This document shows positions 1 to 6,552 of a DNA stretch of 21,799 nt, one piece after another. Numbering within the stretch: position 1 is the stretch's first letter; every line of letters begins with the position of its first letter. This DNA is from Chloroflexi bacterium UBA5177 (GTDB taxonomy: Bacteria > Chloroflexota > UBA5177): positions 1,726-23,524 of the forward strand of contig DHWR01000009.1 in the NCBI GenBank assembly GCA_002413265.1, in the 5' to 3' direction. The position numbers were made by a program, and so were the translations under genes. Below the pieces are notes generated by a model, which worked only from the letters and a program-made list of their open reading frames with translations, was not told where the DNA came from and did no database searches.

Positions 1-2237
1 GCGGATATAGCAAGATCTTTTCGCGGCCCACCTGGCAGACCGGAACTGGACTAGCCGCAAACGGGTGGCGAGGCTATCCCGACATATCGTCCGTTGGGGA
101 TCCAAATACGGGCGCACTCGTCTGCTATGGGAACAGCTCAGCCTGCGGCCAGTTCGGAGGCACCAGTCTCTCCAGTCCCTTATGGGCGGGCTTCATCGCA
201 GACATCAATCAATACCTGCAGAACACGGCCGGGCACACCGCCGGCTTCCTAAATCCGTCTCTCTACAATCTCAGCACGCACAGCCAGACCTATGCTCCAT
301 TTCACGATGTCGTCTCGGGAACCAATGGCGCGTACAATGCCGGTTCCGGCTGGGACGCGGTAACTGGGATAGGATCGCCGGACGTCTGGAACCTGGCCCG
401 TGACTTGAGCGGCCAGTCGCTCACGCCAACTGCAACCCCGACTCCCAAGGCCACGCCTGCAACAGCAACCCCCACGCCAACCGCTGCTCCAAGCGTGCAG
501 CTGATAACTAACGGCGGCTTCGAGAGCGGACAGCCGCCCTGGCAAGAACAGTCGGTCGGCGGCTATCAGATGGTCAACTATTCCAATCCGCACACCGGTT
601 CGTACGAGGCGTGGCTGTGCGGGTACCGTTCGTGCGGGGATAACCTGTGGCAAACGGTCGCGCTGCCGGCCACAGTTTCTCAAGCAACGCTCAGCTATTG
701 GACCGACGTTACCACGCAAGAGACCACCACAGCGTGCGTTGACACGCTCGCTGTCCGCGTGCGGTCCACCGCCGGCGCCACGCTTTCCACCGTTCAGACC
801 CTTTGTAATACGGCGAGTACGGGATGGACTCACGTCTCTGCGGATTTGTCCTCCGTACTGCAGAGCCATGCGGGGCAACAGGTACAGATCTATTTCTCTG
901 GGCAGACCGGCGGAACGGCCTGGACAAACTTCTTTCTCGACGACGTCTCGTTGTCGGTTGGCGGCTCCGGGCCGGTTCCAACTGCGACACCTCCCGTCGC
1001 TCCGCCAACGCCCACCGCGACCGCAACCGTACCGGTTGCCAGTCCGACCCCGAGTCTTACCGCCGCGCCGACCAGTACCGCGACGGCAACGAACACGCTC
1101 ACCGCCACGAGCACTCCCGCCCAGGGCACCACGGTTCAGCTCCTGGCGAACACAGGATTCGAATCAGGACAGACGCCTTGGCAGGAACAGTCCAGGGCCG
1201 GCTACCAGATGATCGGTTATTCGAATCCACATTCCGGCTCGTATGCGGCCTGGATGTGCGGCTACGCTCTCTGCAGCGACAGACTTTCTCAGACGATCAC
1301 GCTGCCCGCCGGGTTTACTCAGGTGACTCTGACCTATTGGTCCGATGTCGTCACCCAGGAAGTGGGTTCTGCCTGCCTCGACAGTCTGACGCCTCAGATT
1401 CTTACGTCCGCAGGGTCCCGAATAGTGTCCGGAACCCAGGTCTGTAACTCCTCTCCCACGGGGTGGACTCAGAGGTCCGTCGATCTGACCTCCGCACTCG
1501 CGGCCTATGCGGGCAATCAGGTGCAGGTTCTGTTTGCCGCCTCCGCGAGCGGGCCTCTTTCGTCCTCCTTCTTTGTCGACGACGTCACGCTATCGGTGAG
1601 CAGTGGTAATGTCGCGGCAACGCCAACCAGCACTCCTATTCCGACGAGCACCGTGACACCGGCGTCTCCGACCCCCACGACCACTCCGGCGCCACAGGCA
1701 ACTTCCACGCGGACCCCGCTGCCCAGCCCCACTGCAACGGCAACCACCGGAAGGGCCGTAAGCAGCCAGATCGTGGCGAATGGGGGGTTTGAAAACGGAC
1801 AGACACTGTGGCAGGAACAGTCGGCCGCCGGATACCAGATGATCGATTACTCCAAGCCGCACTCCGGCAGCTACGAAGCATGGATGTGTGGATACAACTC
1901 ATGCCAGGACGCACTGGCCCAGACAGTAATCCTACCGGCGAGTTTTGCGACCGCTACTTTGAGCTACTGGACCAACATCCGGACTCAAGAGACAAGTTCA
2001 TCCTGTTCAGATACTTTCAAGGCTCTGGTGAAGTCCGCGGCGGGCTTGACCCTTTCATCTGCGCCCGCGCTGTGTAACAACAATGCTTCTGGAGCATGGG
2101 TCCAGAGAACTCTCGACCTGTCGGGAGGGCTGGCGGGATACAAGGGCCAGCCGGTTCAGATCGTGTTCAACGCTTCGAGCAACAGCACGCTCTCGACCGA
2201 CTTCTTTGTGGATGATGTCACGCTGAACGTTCAGTGA
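1..2237 (+). CDS. S53 (sedolisin/kumamolisin) peptidase C-terminal part with three repeated C-terminal domains; 5' end outside window
   Basis: The frame starting at base 3 is open to the TGA at 2235-2237, so the gene begins upstream of the window; the first possible internal start (TTG at 405) is not the real one. Visible residues 1-135 match the end of a sedolisin catalytic domain. They include a GGTSLSSPLW motif with the expected catalytic Ser at 165-167. A C-terminal calcium-site motif follows (HDVVSGTNG, then AGSGWDAVTGIGSPD). The catalytic Glu and Asp and the propeptide lie outside the window. After the protease come Thr/Pro-rich linkers (about 408-494, 960-1133, 1599-1763) alternating with three ~155-residue beta-rich repeats, each with four conserved Cys. 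S53 enzymes are secreted serine-carboxyl proteases usually active at acid pH. The repeats resemble jelly-roll, carbohydrate- or surface-binding modules by composition only. Secretion is inferred, since the signal peptide is not visible. Confidence 0.88.
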   Translation, partial: GYSKIFSRPTWQTGTGLAANGWRGYPDISSVGDPNTGALVCYGNSSACGQFGGTSLSSPLWAGFIADINQYLQNTAGHTAGFLNPSLYNLSTHSQTYAPFHDVVSGTNGAYNAGSGWDAVTGIGSPDVWNLARDLSGQSLTPTATPTPKATPATATPTPTAAPSVQLITNGGFESGQPPWQEQSVGGYQMVNYSNPHTGSYEAWLCGYRSCGDNLWQTVALPATVSQATLSYWTDVTTQETTTACVDTLAVRVRSTAGATLSTVQTLCNTASTGWTHVSADLSSVLQSHAGQQVQIYFSGQTGGTAWTNFFLDDVSLSVGGSGPVPTATPPVAPPTPTATATVPVASPTPSLTAAPTSTATATNTLTATSTPAQGTTVQLLANTGFESGQTPWQEQSRAGYQMIGYSNPHSGSYAAWMCGYALCSDRLSQTITLPAGFTQVTLTYWSDVVTQEVGSACLDSLTPQILTSAGSRIVSGTQVCNSSPTGWTQRSVDLTSALAAYAGNQVQVLFAASASGPLSSSFFVDDVTLSVSSGNVAATPTSTPIPTSTVTPASPTPTTTPAPQATSTRTPLPSPTATATTGRAVSSQIVANGGFENGQTLWQEQSAAGYQMIDYSKPHSGSYEAWMCGYNSCQDALAQTVILPASFATATLSYWTNIRTQETSSSCSDTFKALVKSAAGLTLSSAPALCNNNASGAWVQRTLDLSGGLAGYKGQPVQIVFNASSNSTLSTDFFVDDVTLNVQ
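495..959 (+). repeat. C-terminal domain repeat 1 of the sedolisin
   Basis: This is the first of three ~155-residue in-frame repeats. It opens with VQLITNGGFESGQPPWQEQS, has the CGYRSC pair followed by D-x-L-x-Q-T, then ATLSYWTD, two further Cys (ACVDT and LCNT), and closes with FFLDDVSLSV. The four Cys suggest two disulfides in an exported protein. The binding target is unknown. Confidence 0.85.
1134..1598 (+). repeat. C-terminal domain repeat 2 of the sedolisin
   Basis: The second copy has the same length and landmarks as repeat 1: GFESGQTPWQEQS, GYQMIGYSNPHSGSY, the CGYALC pair, ACLDS, VCNSS and a closing FFVDDVTLSV. It is separated from its neighbours by linkers of roughly 55-60 residues rich in Thr, Pro, Ala and Ser. 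Confidence 0.85.
1764..2234 (+). repeat. C-terminal domain repeat 3 of the sedolisin
   Basis: The third copy ends the protein. Landmarks are NGGFENGQTLWQEQS, GYQMIDYSKPHSGSY, the CGYNSC pair, SCSDT, LCNNN and FFVDDVTLNV directly before the stop. All four Cys positions seen in repeats 1 and 2 are kept. Confidence 0.85.
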
Positions 2238-2265
2238 CTTTCGCTCGGGAATGCCGAGACGAAGG
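2238..2265. terminator. Imperfect hairpin between convergent genes
   Basis: Directly after the sedolisin stop, CTTTCG-CTCGG (2238-2248) can pair with CCGAG-A-CGAAGG (2254-2265) around a GAATG loop, with one bulged A and one G-T pair. It sits in the 39-base gap between two converging genes, where a shared terminator is expected. Neither strand shows a clear T run, so intrinsic termination is only likely. Confidence 0.4.
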
Positions 2266-2276
2266 TTGCCTGGCGC

Positions 2277-3197
2277 TCACGGGCCGGCGATCTGAACGTG
2301 ACCGGCGGGACGGCGTGACCAACGCGACCAGGCGTATTGGACGCCGAGCGTGCCCGCATACGAGCCGAAGGCCAACGTCGTGATGAAAAAGCTCACGGGA
2401 TACGGCTTGTAATAGCCAAGAATCAGTCCGGACCAGGTTAGGATCACCGCCAATGCGGCCGAGAGTACCAGGGCAATGAAAGGTCTGGAAGTCCAGCGCT
2501 GAGCGGTAGCCGCGGGCATGACCAGCAGGGCCAGGACGAGCAGCGCGCCGACCACCTGTACGGCTTCGGTCACCGTCACTGCAACCAGGCCGATGAATGC
2601 GATCCCGACCAAACGCACCGGCACGCCCCGCACCTGGGCAACGGTCGGGTCAAGCGTCGCAAACAGCAAGGGCCGGATGATGAGAAGCAGGACGACGAGT
2701 GCAACCAGGCCGATGCCGACGGCCTCTTGTGCCTGTTGCAGCTGCACGCCTAGGATCGAGCCGAAGAGCACATTAACTCCAATTTGTCCGTTGTTGCCTC
2801 CGCTCGCACTTGAGGTATAGATGCTGAGAAAGAGCGCTCCCACGCCAAGCACCCACGTGAGAACGGTGCCGACGGCGATGTCGTTGGAGCGCGCCTGGTC
2901 CGCGAACGACCCCATGCCGAGGGCGACCGCAACGGTGATGACAAACATTCCCGCCAGTGGCTCGAAACCGAGCAAGACGGCGCCAAGCGCAGCGGCAAAG
3001 GCAACGTGAGACAGCGCCTCGCCCGCGAACGCCAGGCGACGCAGAACGACGAAGTACCCTACAAGGCCTCCAAGCACTGCCATAGAAGTGCCCGCCATGA
3101 ACGCATAGCGCATGAAATCGTTGCCGAGCATCTCCTGGAGGCCCTTCACGGGATTGAGCGACACCTGGAGCAGCGTAAGCAGGCCGTCCTCGTTCAC
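2277..3197 (-). CDS. Zinc/manganese ABC transporter permease, ABC-3 family (second permease)
   Basis: This is an integral membrane permease of the ABC-3 (ZnuB/MntB/TroC) family that forms the channel of a divalent metal importer. The protein is almost entirely hydrophobic helices with the family hallmarks: FMRYAFMAGTSMAVLGGLVGYF near the start, LAFAGEALSHVAFAAALGA, an internal RPLLFATLDP, ARG/VRGVPVR and LVMPAATAQRWTSRP. I place the start at GTG 3197-3195, giving 306 residues. It overlaps the upstream TGA by 4 bases (GTGA) and has AGGAG about 10 bases ahead. An in-frame ATG at 3233 would give 318 residues and a 40-base overlap. It is the last gene of the zinc operon. Metal specificity is inferred from the linked Zur-type regulator. 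It resembles the neighbouring permease, so the transporter may use a heterodimeric channel. Confidence 0.88.
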   Translation of the reverse strand: MNEDGLLTLLQVSLNPVKGLQEMLGNDFMRYAFMAGTSMAVLGGLVGYFVVLRRLAFAGEALSHVAFAAALGAVLLGFEPLAGMFVITVAVALGMGSFADQARSNDIAVGTVLTWVLGVGALFLSIYTSSASGGNNGQIGVNVLFGSILGVQLQQAQEAVGIGLVALVVLLLIIRPLLFATLDPTVAQVRGVPVRLVGIAFIGLVAVTVTEAVQVVGALLVLALLVMPAATAQRWTSRPFIALVLSAALAVILTWSGLILGYYKPYPVSFFITTLAFGSYAGTLGVQYAWSRWSRRPAGHVQIAGP

Positions 3198-4084
3198 GCG
3201 GCTGCGCTCCTGGCGTGCGCTCGACTTTGCCATGCGCGCTCCACCCGCTCGCTTGTCAGCAGTACAACGACCGCGTAGGTGAGGAACGCAATCGTCGTGA
3301 CGTAAAAGCCGACGACAGAGTACGGAGCGAAGTAGGCGACGGCGATGCCGAGCCAGGTGAAGAGCAACGCCAGTGCGATCGAGAGCGCGATGGCCACCGG
3401 TGGGCGCGACGCGAGGCGCTGAGCCGTCGCCGCCGGCGTAACGAGTAGCGCGAAGATCAGGAGAATGCCGACCACCTGAACCGATTGCGCGACGGCGAAA
3501 GCGAGCAGCACCAGGAAGCCTATCGACAGCGCACGCACCGGAATGCCTCTTGCCATGGCCACCTCCGGATCGAGCGAGGCAAAGAGCAGCGGGCGCGCCA
3601 TTACGGTGAGGGCAATGAGAGTGGCGATCCCAGCGGCTGCGATCGTTTCGACGTCGGTGTCGGTGATGCCAAGCACCGCCCCAAACAGAATTGAGTAGGC
3701 GTTTTCGGCTTGGCCGGGATAAAGCTGAAGGAAGAGCAATCCGATGCCGATTGCAAACGTGAAGACCGCCGCGATTGCTACCCCGTCGGCAGCGTCACCA
3801 GAGCCGTTCCGATCCCCCAGCATGCCCATGCCGACTGCCGCGCCAATGCCGACGACCAGGAGTCCCACGACTGGCGACAGACCGAAAAGCAGCGCGCCTG
3901 CCGCACCGGCAAAGCCGACATGGGCCAGAGCGTGACCGGCAAAAGTCTGAGCACGTAGCACCATGTAATAACCCACAGCGCCCGCTACGACAGCGACGAT
4001 TGTCCCGGCAAGGAACGCGTTGTGCATGAAGTGGTACTGGAACAGGAGCTGAAGATCGGTAAGGGGGTTCCAGGATGCCTGCAT
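3194..4084 (-). CDS. znuB: Zinc/manganese ABC transporter permease, ABC-3 family (first permease)
   Basis: This 296-residue polytopic membrane protein of the ABC-3 family starts at ATG 4084, 12 bases after the ATPase stop. Hallmarks in order are FMHNAFLAGTIVAVVAGAVGYYMV (two first helices), the FAGHALAHVGFAGAAGALLFG segment, RPLLFASLDPEVAMARGIPVR (the cytoplasmic loop expected to touch the ATPase) and LLVTPAATAQRLASRP. It should form the membrane pore for divalent metal delivered by the lipoprotein encoded upstream. The ATPase is the expected energy source. Its stop overlaps the start of the second permease by 4 bases. The symbol is by analogy with ZnuB; manganese transport cannot be excluded from the permease alone. 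Confidence 0.88.
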   Translation of the reverse strand: MQASWNPLTDLQLLFQYHFMHNAFLAGTIVAVVAGAVGYYMVLRAQTFAGHALAHVGFAGAAGALLFGLSPVVGLLVVGIGAAVGMGMLGDRNGSGDAADGVAIAAVFTFAIGIGLLFLQLYPGQAENAYSILFGAVLGITDTDVETIAAAGIATLIALTVMARPLLFASLDPEVAMARGIPVRALSIGFLVLLAFAVAQSVQVVGILLIFALLVTPAATAQRLASRPPVAIALSIALALLFTWLGIAVAYFAPYSVVGFYVTTIAFLTYAVVVLLTSERVERAWQSRAHARSAAA

Positions 4085-4096
4085 GCGTGGGCTACG

Positions 4097-5062
4097 TCAG
4101 CGCTTTGCCGCGAGCTCAGGGCCGTGGTGGTGCTCGGCACACGGCATGCCCTCGGGTTGACCGACAACCACCAACCGCCCATCACTCGTGCGCAGCACCT
4201 CTACGGAAGTGCCGTACAGGAGAGACAAGGTCTCGGTGGTGATTACCTCTTCGGGCTTTCCGACCACCACTTGCCCGGCTGCCAAGTAGACCAGCCGATC
4301 GACGTACTGAAGGAGCGGATTCACATCGTGCGCGACCAGAAACACGGCTGCACCACTTTGTTCACTGAGCTCCCGGATTACCGACGAGACTTCCTGCTGG
4401 TGGGAGAGGTCGAGGCTGTCCAGTGGCTCATCAAGCAACAGCACCCGCGGCTCCGTGACTAGCGCTTCGGCAATCAGCAGTCGCTGCTGCTCACCGCCCG
4501 ATAGCTTGCCGATGGGGCGATCGGCCAGAGCCTCCGCGCCAACCATCTCGATCACCTGCTGGACTCGCTTTCGCGCAATGTCAGAGCGAGTCTCTCGCCC
4601 CCAAAGTCGGCCCACGGGCGGCAGCGGGACGCCCCAGTGGTTGCCGTCCAGCCCGAGACGAACAAGATCACGCCCACGCACGTGCACCTCCGGGCCAAAA
4701 CTGCGCCGTTGCGGCACGTAACCGACGGCTCGACGCCCCCTGCGAGGTGACACGCCATCCACCGTGATGGACCCCCGTGACAGCGGAACGAGACCCAGCA
4801 TGGCCTTGATCAGTGTCGACTTCCCCGAGCCGTTGGGACCCAGCACGGCGATGAATTCTCCGGGATCGACTTCCAGATTGACGTTTTCCCAGATGGTCCG
4901 GCCACCCAGCTCTACCGATGCGCATTCGATACGAACCACCGGCTGGACGCCTCCCGCGAGCGTCCGGGGCTCCGCGGTGACGCGAGCTCGCGTCTCTACG
5001 CTCGCGAGCGAAGCCCTCGGCGTTTCCGCCCCGGTCAGCGGCGACGGCTTCAACTCGCTCAT
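4097..5062 (-). CDS. znuC: Zinc/manganese ABC transporter ATP-binding protein
   Basis: Cytoplasmic ATPase subunit of the metal importer, 321 residues. Walker A is GPNGSGKS at 75-82, the Q-loop is Q118, and the ABC signature is LSGGEQQR at 187-194. Walker B is VLLLDEP at 207-213, followed by a D-loop SLD and switch His245 (VAHDVNP). The order and spacing match ZnuC/MntA-type subunits. The first ~40 residues are an extension rich in Ala, Thr and Arg without a recognised domain. The C-terminus carries a short Cys/His cluster (PCAEHHHG, 307-314) that could bind metal. Start ATG 5062-5060 overlaps the TGA of the binding protein by 4 bases (ATGA), indicating translational coupling. Confidence 0.92.
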   Translation of the reverse strand: MSELKPSPLTGAETPRASLASVETRARVTAEPRTLAGGVQPVVRIECASVELGGRTIWENVNLEVDPGEFIAVLGPNGSGKSTLIKAMLGLVPLSRGSITVDGVSPRRGRRAVGYVPQRRSFGPEVHVRGRDLVRLGLDGNHWGVPLPPVGRLWGRETRSDIARKRVQQVIEMVGAEALADRPIGKLSGGEQQRLLIAEALVTEPRVLLLDEPLDSLDLSHQQEVSSVIRELSEQSGAAVFLVAHDVNPLLQYVDRLVYLAAGQVVVGKPEEVITTETLSLLYGTSVEVLRTSDGRLVVVGQPEGMPCAEHHHGPELAAKR

Positions 5063-5994
5063 CGTCGGGTGGCTCGGTGAAGCGCCGCGGCGAGCGCGCG
5101 AAGCTGAGAGGTCTGCCAGGCCTGAAAGGTAGCTCCGGCCGGCTGCAGGGTTTCCGTAATGGGAACGACAGGAATGTGCTGTGCTTTCGCCTTTGCTTCC
5201 AGCGCATTGGTGTCGGGAGTTGCGTTTTGACTGTTGTAGACGAAGACCTTGATCTCCTTGAAGGCGATCTGGTGGTCGAAAGTCGACTTATCCTGCGCCG
5301 TCGGCCCTGTTCCCTCAGACATAGCTTTCATGAAGCCGGGCGGTGTAATGAGATTCAACTTCAGGGTTTGCGCGAGGTACACGAAAATGCTCTCTGTGGC
5401 GCTCACCGGCACTGCGTGGTATTTCTGCGAAATGAGAGAAATCTCGGCGCTATAGGGCTTTAGAGCAACATTCATGAAATTCGCATGCCGGCGTTCAAAG
5501 TATGCCGCATCTGGTGGATCCAACCTCTTGTAATCCGTAGTTATTTGTGCGGCTACTCGTGCCACGTAGCTGGGTGCGTACCACATATGCGGGTTGTCGC
5601 CCTCCTTCTTGCCAATCAGCTTGCCGACCTCGAGCACGCGGCGTCCGCCGACAGGATTTGCAGCCAGCAATTTAGGAGCCCAAGGATCGTAGCCCGCGCC
5701 GTTGTACACGACGTACTTCGCGTTCGCCATGAGACGCGCGTCGGCGGTCGTCGGCTCGTAGGCATGCGGGTCCGCGTTGGGGTTCACGACGATCGACGTC
5801 ACATTCGCTCGGTCGCCGCCTTCTTGCTTGGCGATGCTGCCCCAGAAGTTCTCGGCGACGACGACCTGAAGCGCCCCGGACCGGGCCGGTGTGGAGGGTG
5901 CGGACGCGGCTCCGTTACCGCAACCAATCAGGGCAAACATCGAGACTGCGACCGTGACGACAGCCAAAAAGAGAGATCCTGTACCGCGACTCAC
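5059..5994 (-). CDS. znuA: Zinc/manganese-binding lipoprotein (ABC transporter substrate-binding protein, ZnuA/TroA type)
   Basis: Extracytoplasmic metal-binding lipoprotein that feeds the permeases. I choose GTG 5994-5992 as start (311 residues) because it overlaps the TGA of the Fur-family gene by 4 bases (GTGA). It also puts a standard lipoprotein signal at the N-terminus: a hydrophobic stretch from residue 8, lipobox ALIGC, Cys25 as the lipidated residue. The longer frame from 6141 would bury the signal. Likely metal ligands are His77 (NADPHAYEP), His136 (DNPHMWY) and Glu201 (SATESIF). YNSQNATPD near 253-261 lies in the region of the fourth ligand. The Glu at the third position is typical of one subgroup rather than the His of E. 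coli ZnuA. No His-rich loop typical of many zinc binders is present, so Zn versus Mn rests on the linked Zur-like regulator. Confidence 0.88.
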   Translation of the reverse strand: MSRGTGSLFLAVVTVAVSMFALIGCGNGAASAPSTPARSGALQVVVAENFWGSIAKQEGGDRANVTSIVVNPNADPHAYEPTTADARLMANAKYVVYNGAGYDPWAPKLLAANPVGGRRVLEVGKLIGKKEGDNPHMWYAPSYVARVAAQITTDYKRLDPPDAAYFERRHANFMNVALKPYSAEISLISQKYHAVPVSATESIFVYLAQTLKLNLITPPGFMKAMSEGTGPTAQDKSTFDHQIAFKEIKVFVYNSQNATPDTNALEAKAKAQHIPVVPITETLQPAGATFQAWQTSQLRALAAALHRATRR

Positions 5995-6389
5995 GTCGGA
6001 GCGGCTCCCACGCACTCGGGACAGCGCCCAAAGTACACAGTTTGGTGACCGTCGATCACGAATCCGTTCTCGCTCTCCAGCGGAGGTGTCGTCTCCACGG
6101 AGCAGTTCGCGAGCACATCCGATCGACCGCAATCTCGACAAATCGCATGGTGGTGATGATTGACCGGACAGAGAACGTAGGTATCTTCCGCGGCCCGTCT
6201 GATCCGTTCCGCCTCCCCAACTTCAACGAGAGAATCGAGAGTTCGATACACGGTTGCGAGGCCCACGCCCTGGCCTCTCTGGTACAGCAAGCGATAGAGC
6301 TCCTGCGCGGACACGGCGCGACCCAGACTCAGGAGTGAGGCTTTAACGGCCGTGGCGGCACGACGGCTTTGGGCATCTGAACGACTCAT
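5991..6389 (-). CDS. zur: Fur-family metal-responsive repressor, Zur type
   Basis: Cytoplasmic metalloregulator, 132 residues from ATG 6389. The N-terminal winged helix carries the recognition helix GVGLATVYRTLDSL (41-54). The C-terminal half has the metal sites: YVLCPVNHHHHAIC (71-84), then two CxxC pairs, C84/C87 (CRDC) and C123/C126 (CPEC), that hold structural zinc in this family. An upstream TTG at 6455 would extend the frame through the operator and is unlikely. The gene leads the zinc-uptake operon, and a box matching Fur/Zur operators lies 14-34 bases before its ATG, so it probably represses itself and the transporter when zinc is plentiful. Fur (iron) is the alternative, but the transporter genes fit zinc better. 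No strong ribosome site is visible; see the promoter entry. Confidence 0.86.
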   Translation of the reverse strand: MSRSDAQSRRAATAVKASLLSLGRAVSAQELYRLLYQRGQGVGLATVYRTLDSLVEVGEAERIRRAAEDTYVLCPVNHHHHAICRDCGRSDVLANCSVETTPPLESENGFVIDGHQTVYFGRCPECVGAAPT

Positions 6390-6424
6390 GCTTGATAGTA
6401 AATGAAAATCATTCTCATTATCAA
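6389..6424 (-). promoter_or_regulatory. Predicted sigma-70-type promoter of the zur-znu operon
   Basis: Reading the minus strand, TTGATA (6424-6419) and TACTAT (6400-6395) resemble -35 and -10 elements with an 18-base spacer. Transcription would then begin about 6-7 bases further on, at or next to the ATG at 6389. That fits the lack of a good ribosome site and suggests a leaderless message. Start point is predicted, not shown. Confidence 0.5.
6403..6423. promoter_or_regulatory. Fur/Zur-box-like operator
   Basis: The 19 bases at 6404-6422 (GAAAATCATTCTCATTATC) match 15 of 19 positions of the classic Fur box GATAATGATAATCATTATC. The TGAAAATCATT half also resembles actinobacterial Zur boxes. 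It lies almost entirely in the spacer of the predicted promoter, where a bound repressor would block polymerase. A further TGAAAA follows at 6426-6431. Confidence 0.72.
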
Positions 6425-6440
6425 ATGAAAACAGAGATAT

Positions 6441-6470
6441 AGGCGGCCTCTCCAACCTCAGAGGCCGCCT
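6441..6470 (-). terminator. Intrinsic terminator-like hairpin after transaldolase
   Basis: AGGCGGCCTC (6441-6450) and GAGGCCGCCT (6461-6470) are perfect inverted 10-base arms around a 10-base loop. On the minus strand they lie about 80 bases past the transaldolase stop and are followed by a U-rich but interrupted tail (ATATCTCTGTTTTC). They separate the transaldolase operon from the zur promoter. Confidence 0.68.
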
Positions 6471-6552
6471 ACATCTTTGTTTTCAGGCAGAGTCCGGGCG
6501 CATCAGCGGGCGGCTCTGGCGCGTCTGATTAGCGCCATGACGCCGCCGTGCC

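Noticed and set aside
249..878. Long minus-strand open frame opposite the sedolisin
   Set aside because: It is an antisense shadow in GC-rich DNA with Arg/Gly-rich composition and no recognisable domain.
405..2237. Separate gene starting at TTG 405
   Set aside because: The same frame is open from base 3 and encodes conserved sedolisin sequence up to 405, so this is the C-terminal half of a larger gene.
5995..6141. Longer metal-binding lipoprotein from 6141
   Set aside because: It would bury the signal peptide under 49 extra residues and overlap the repressor gene heavily; GTG 5994 gives a lipobox at Cys25 and a 4-base overlap.
6390..6455. Longer Fur-family protein from TTG 6455
   Set aside because: The extension would place the operator and promoter inside the coding region and matches nothing in the family; ATG 6389 fits better.
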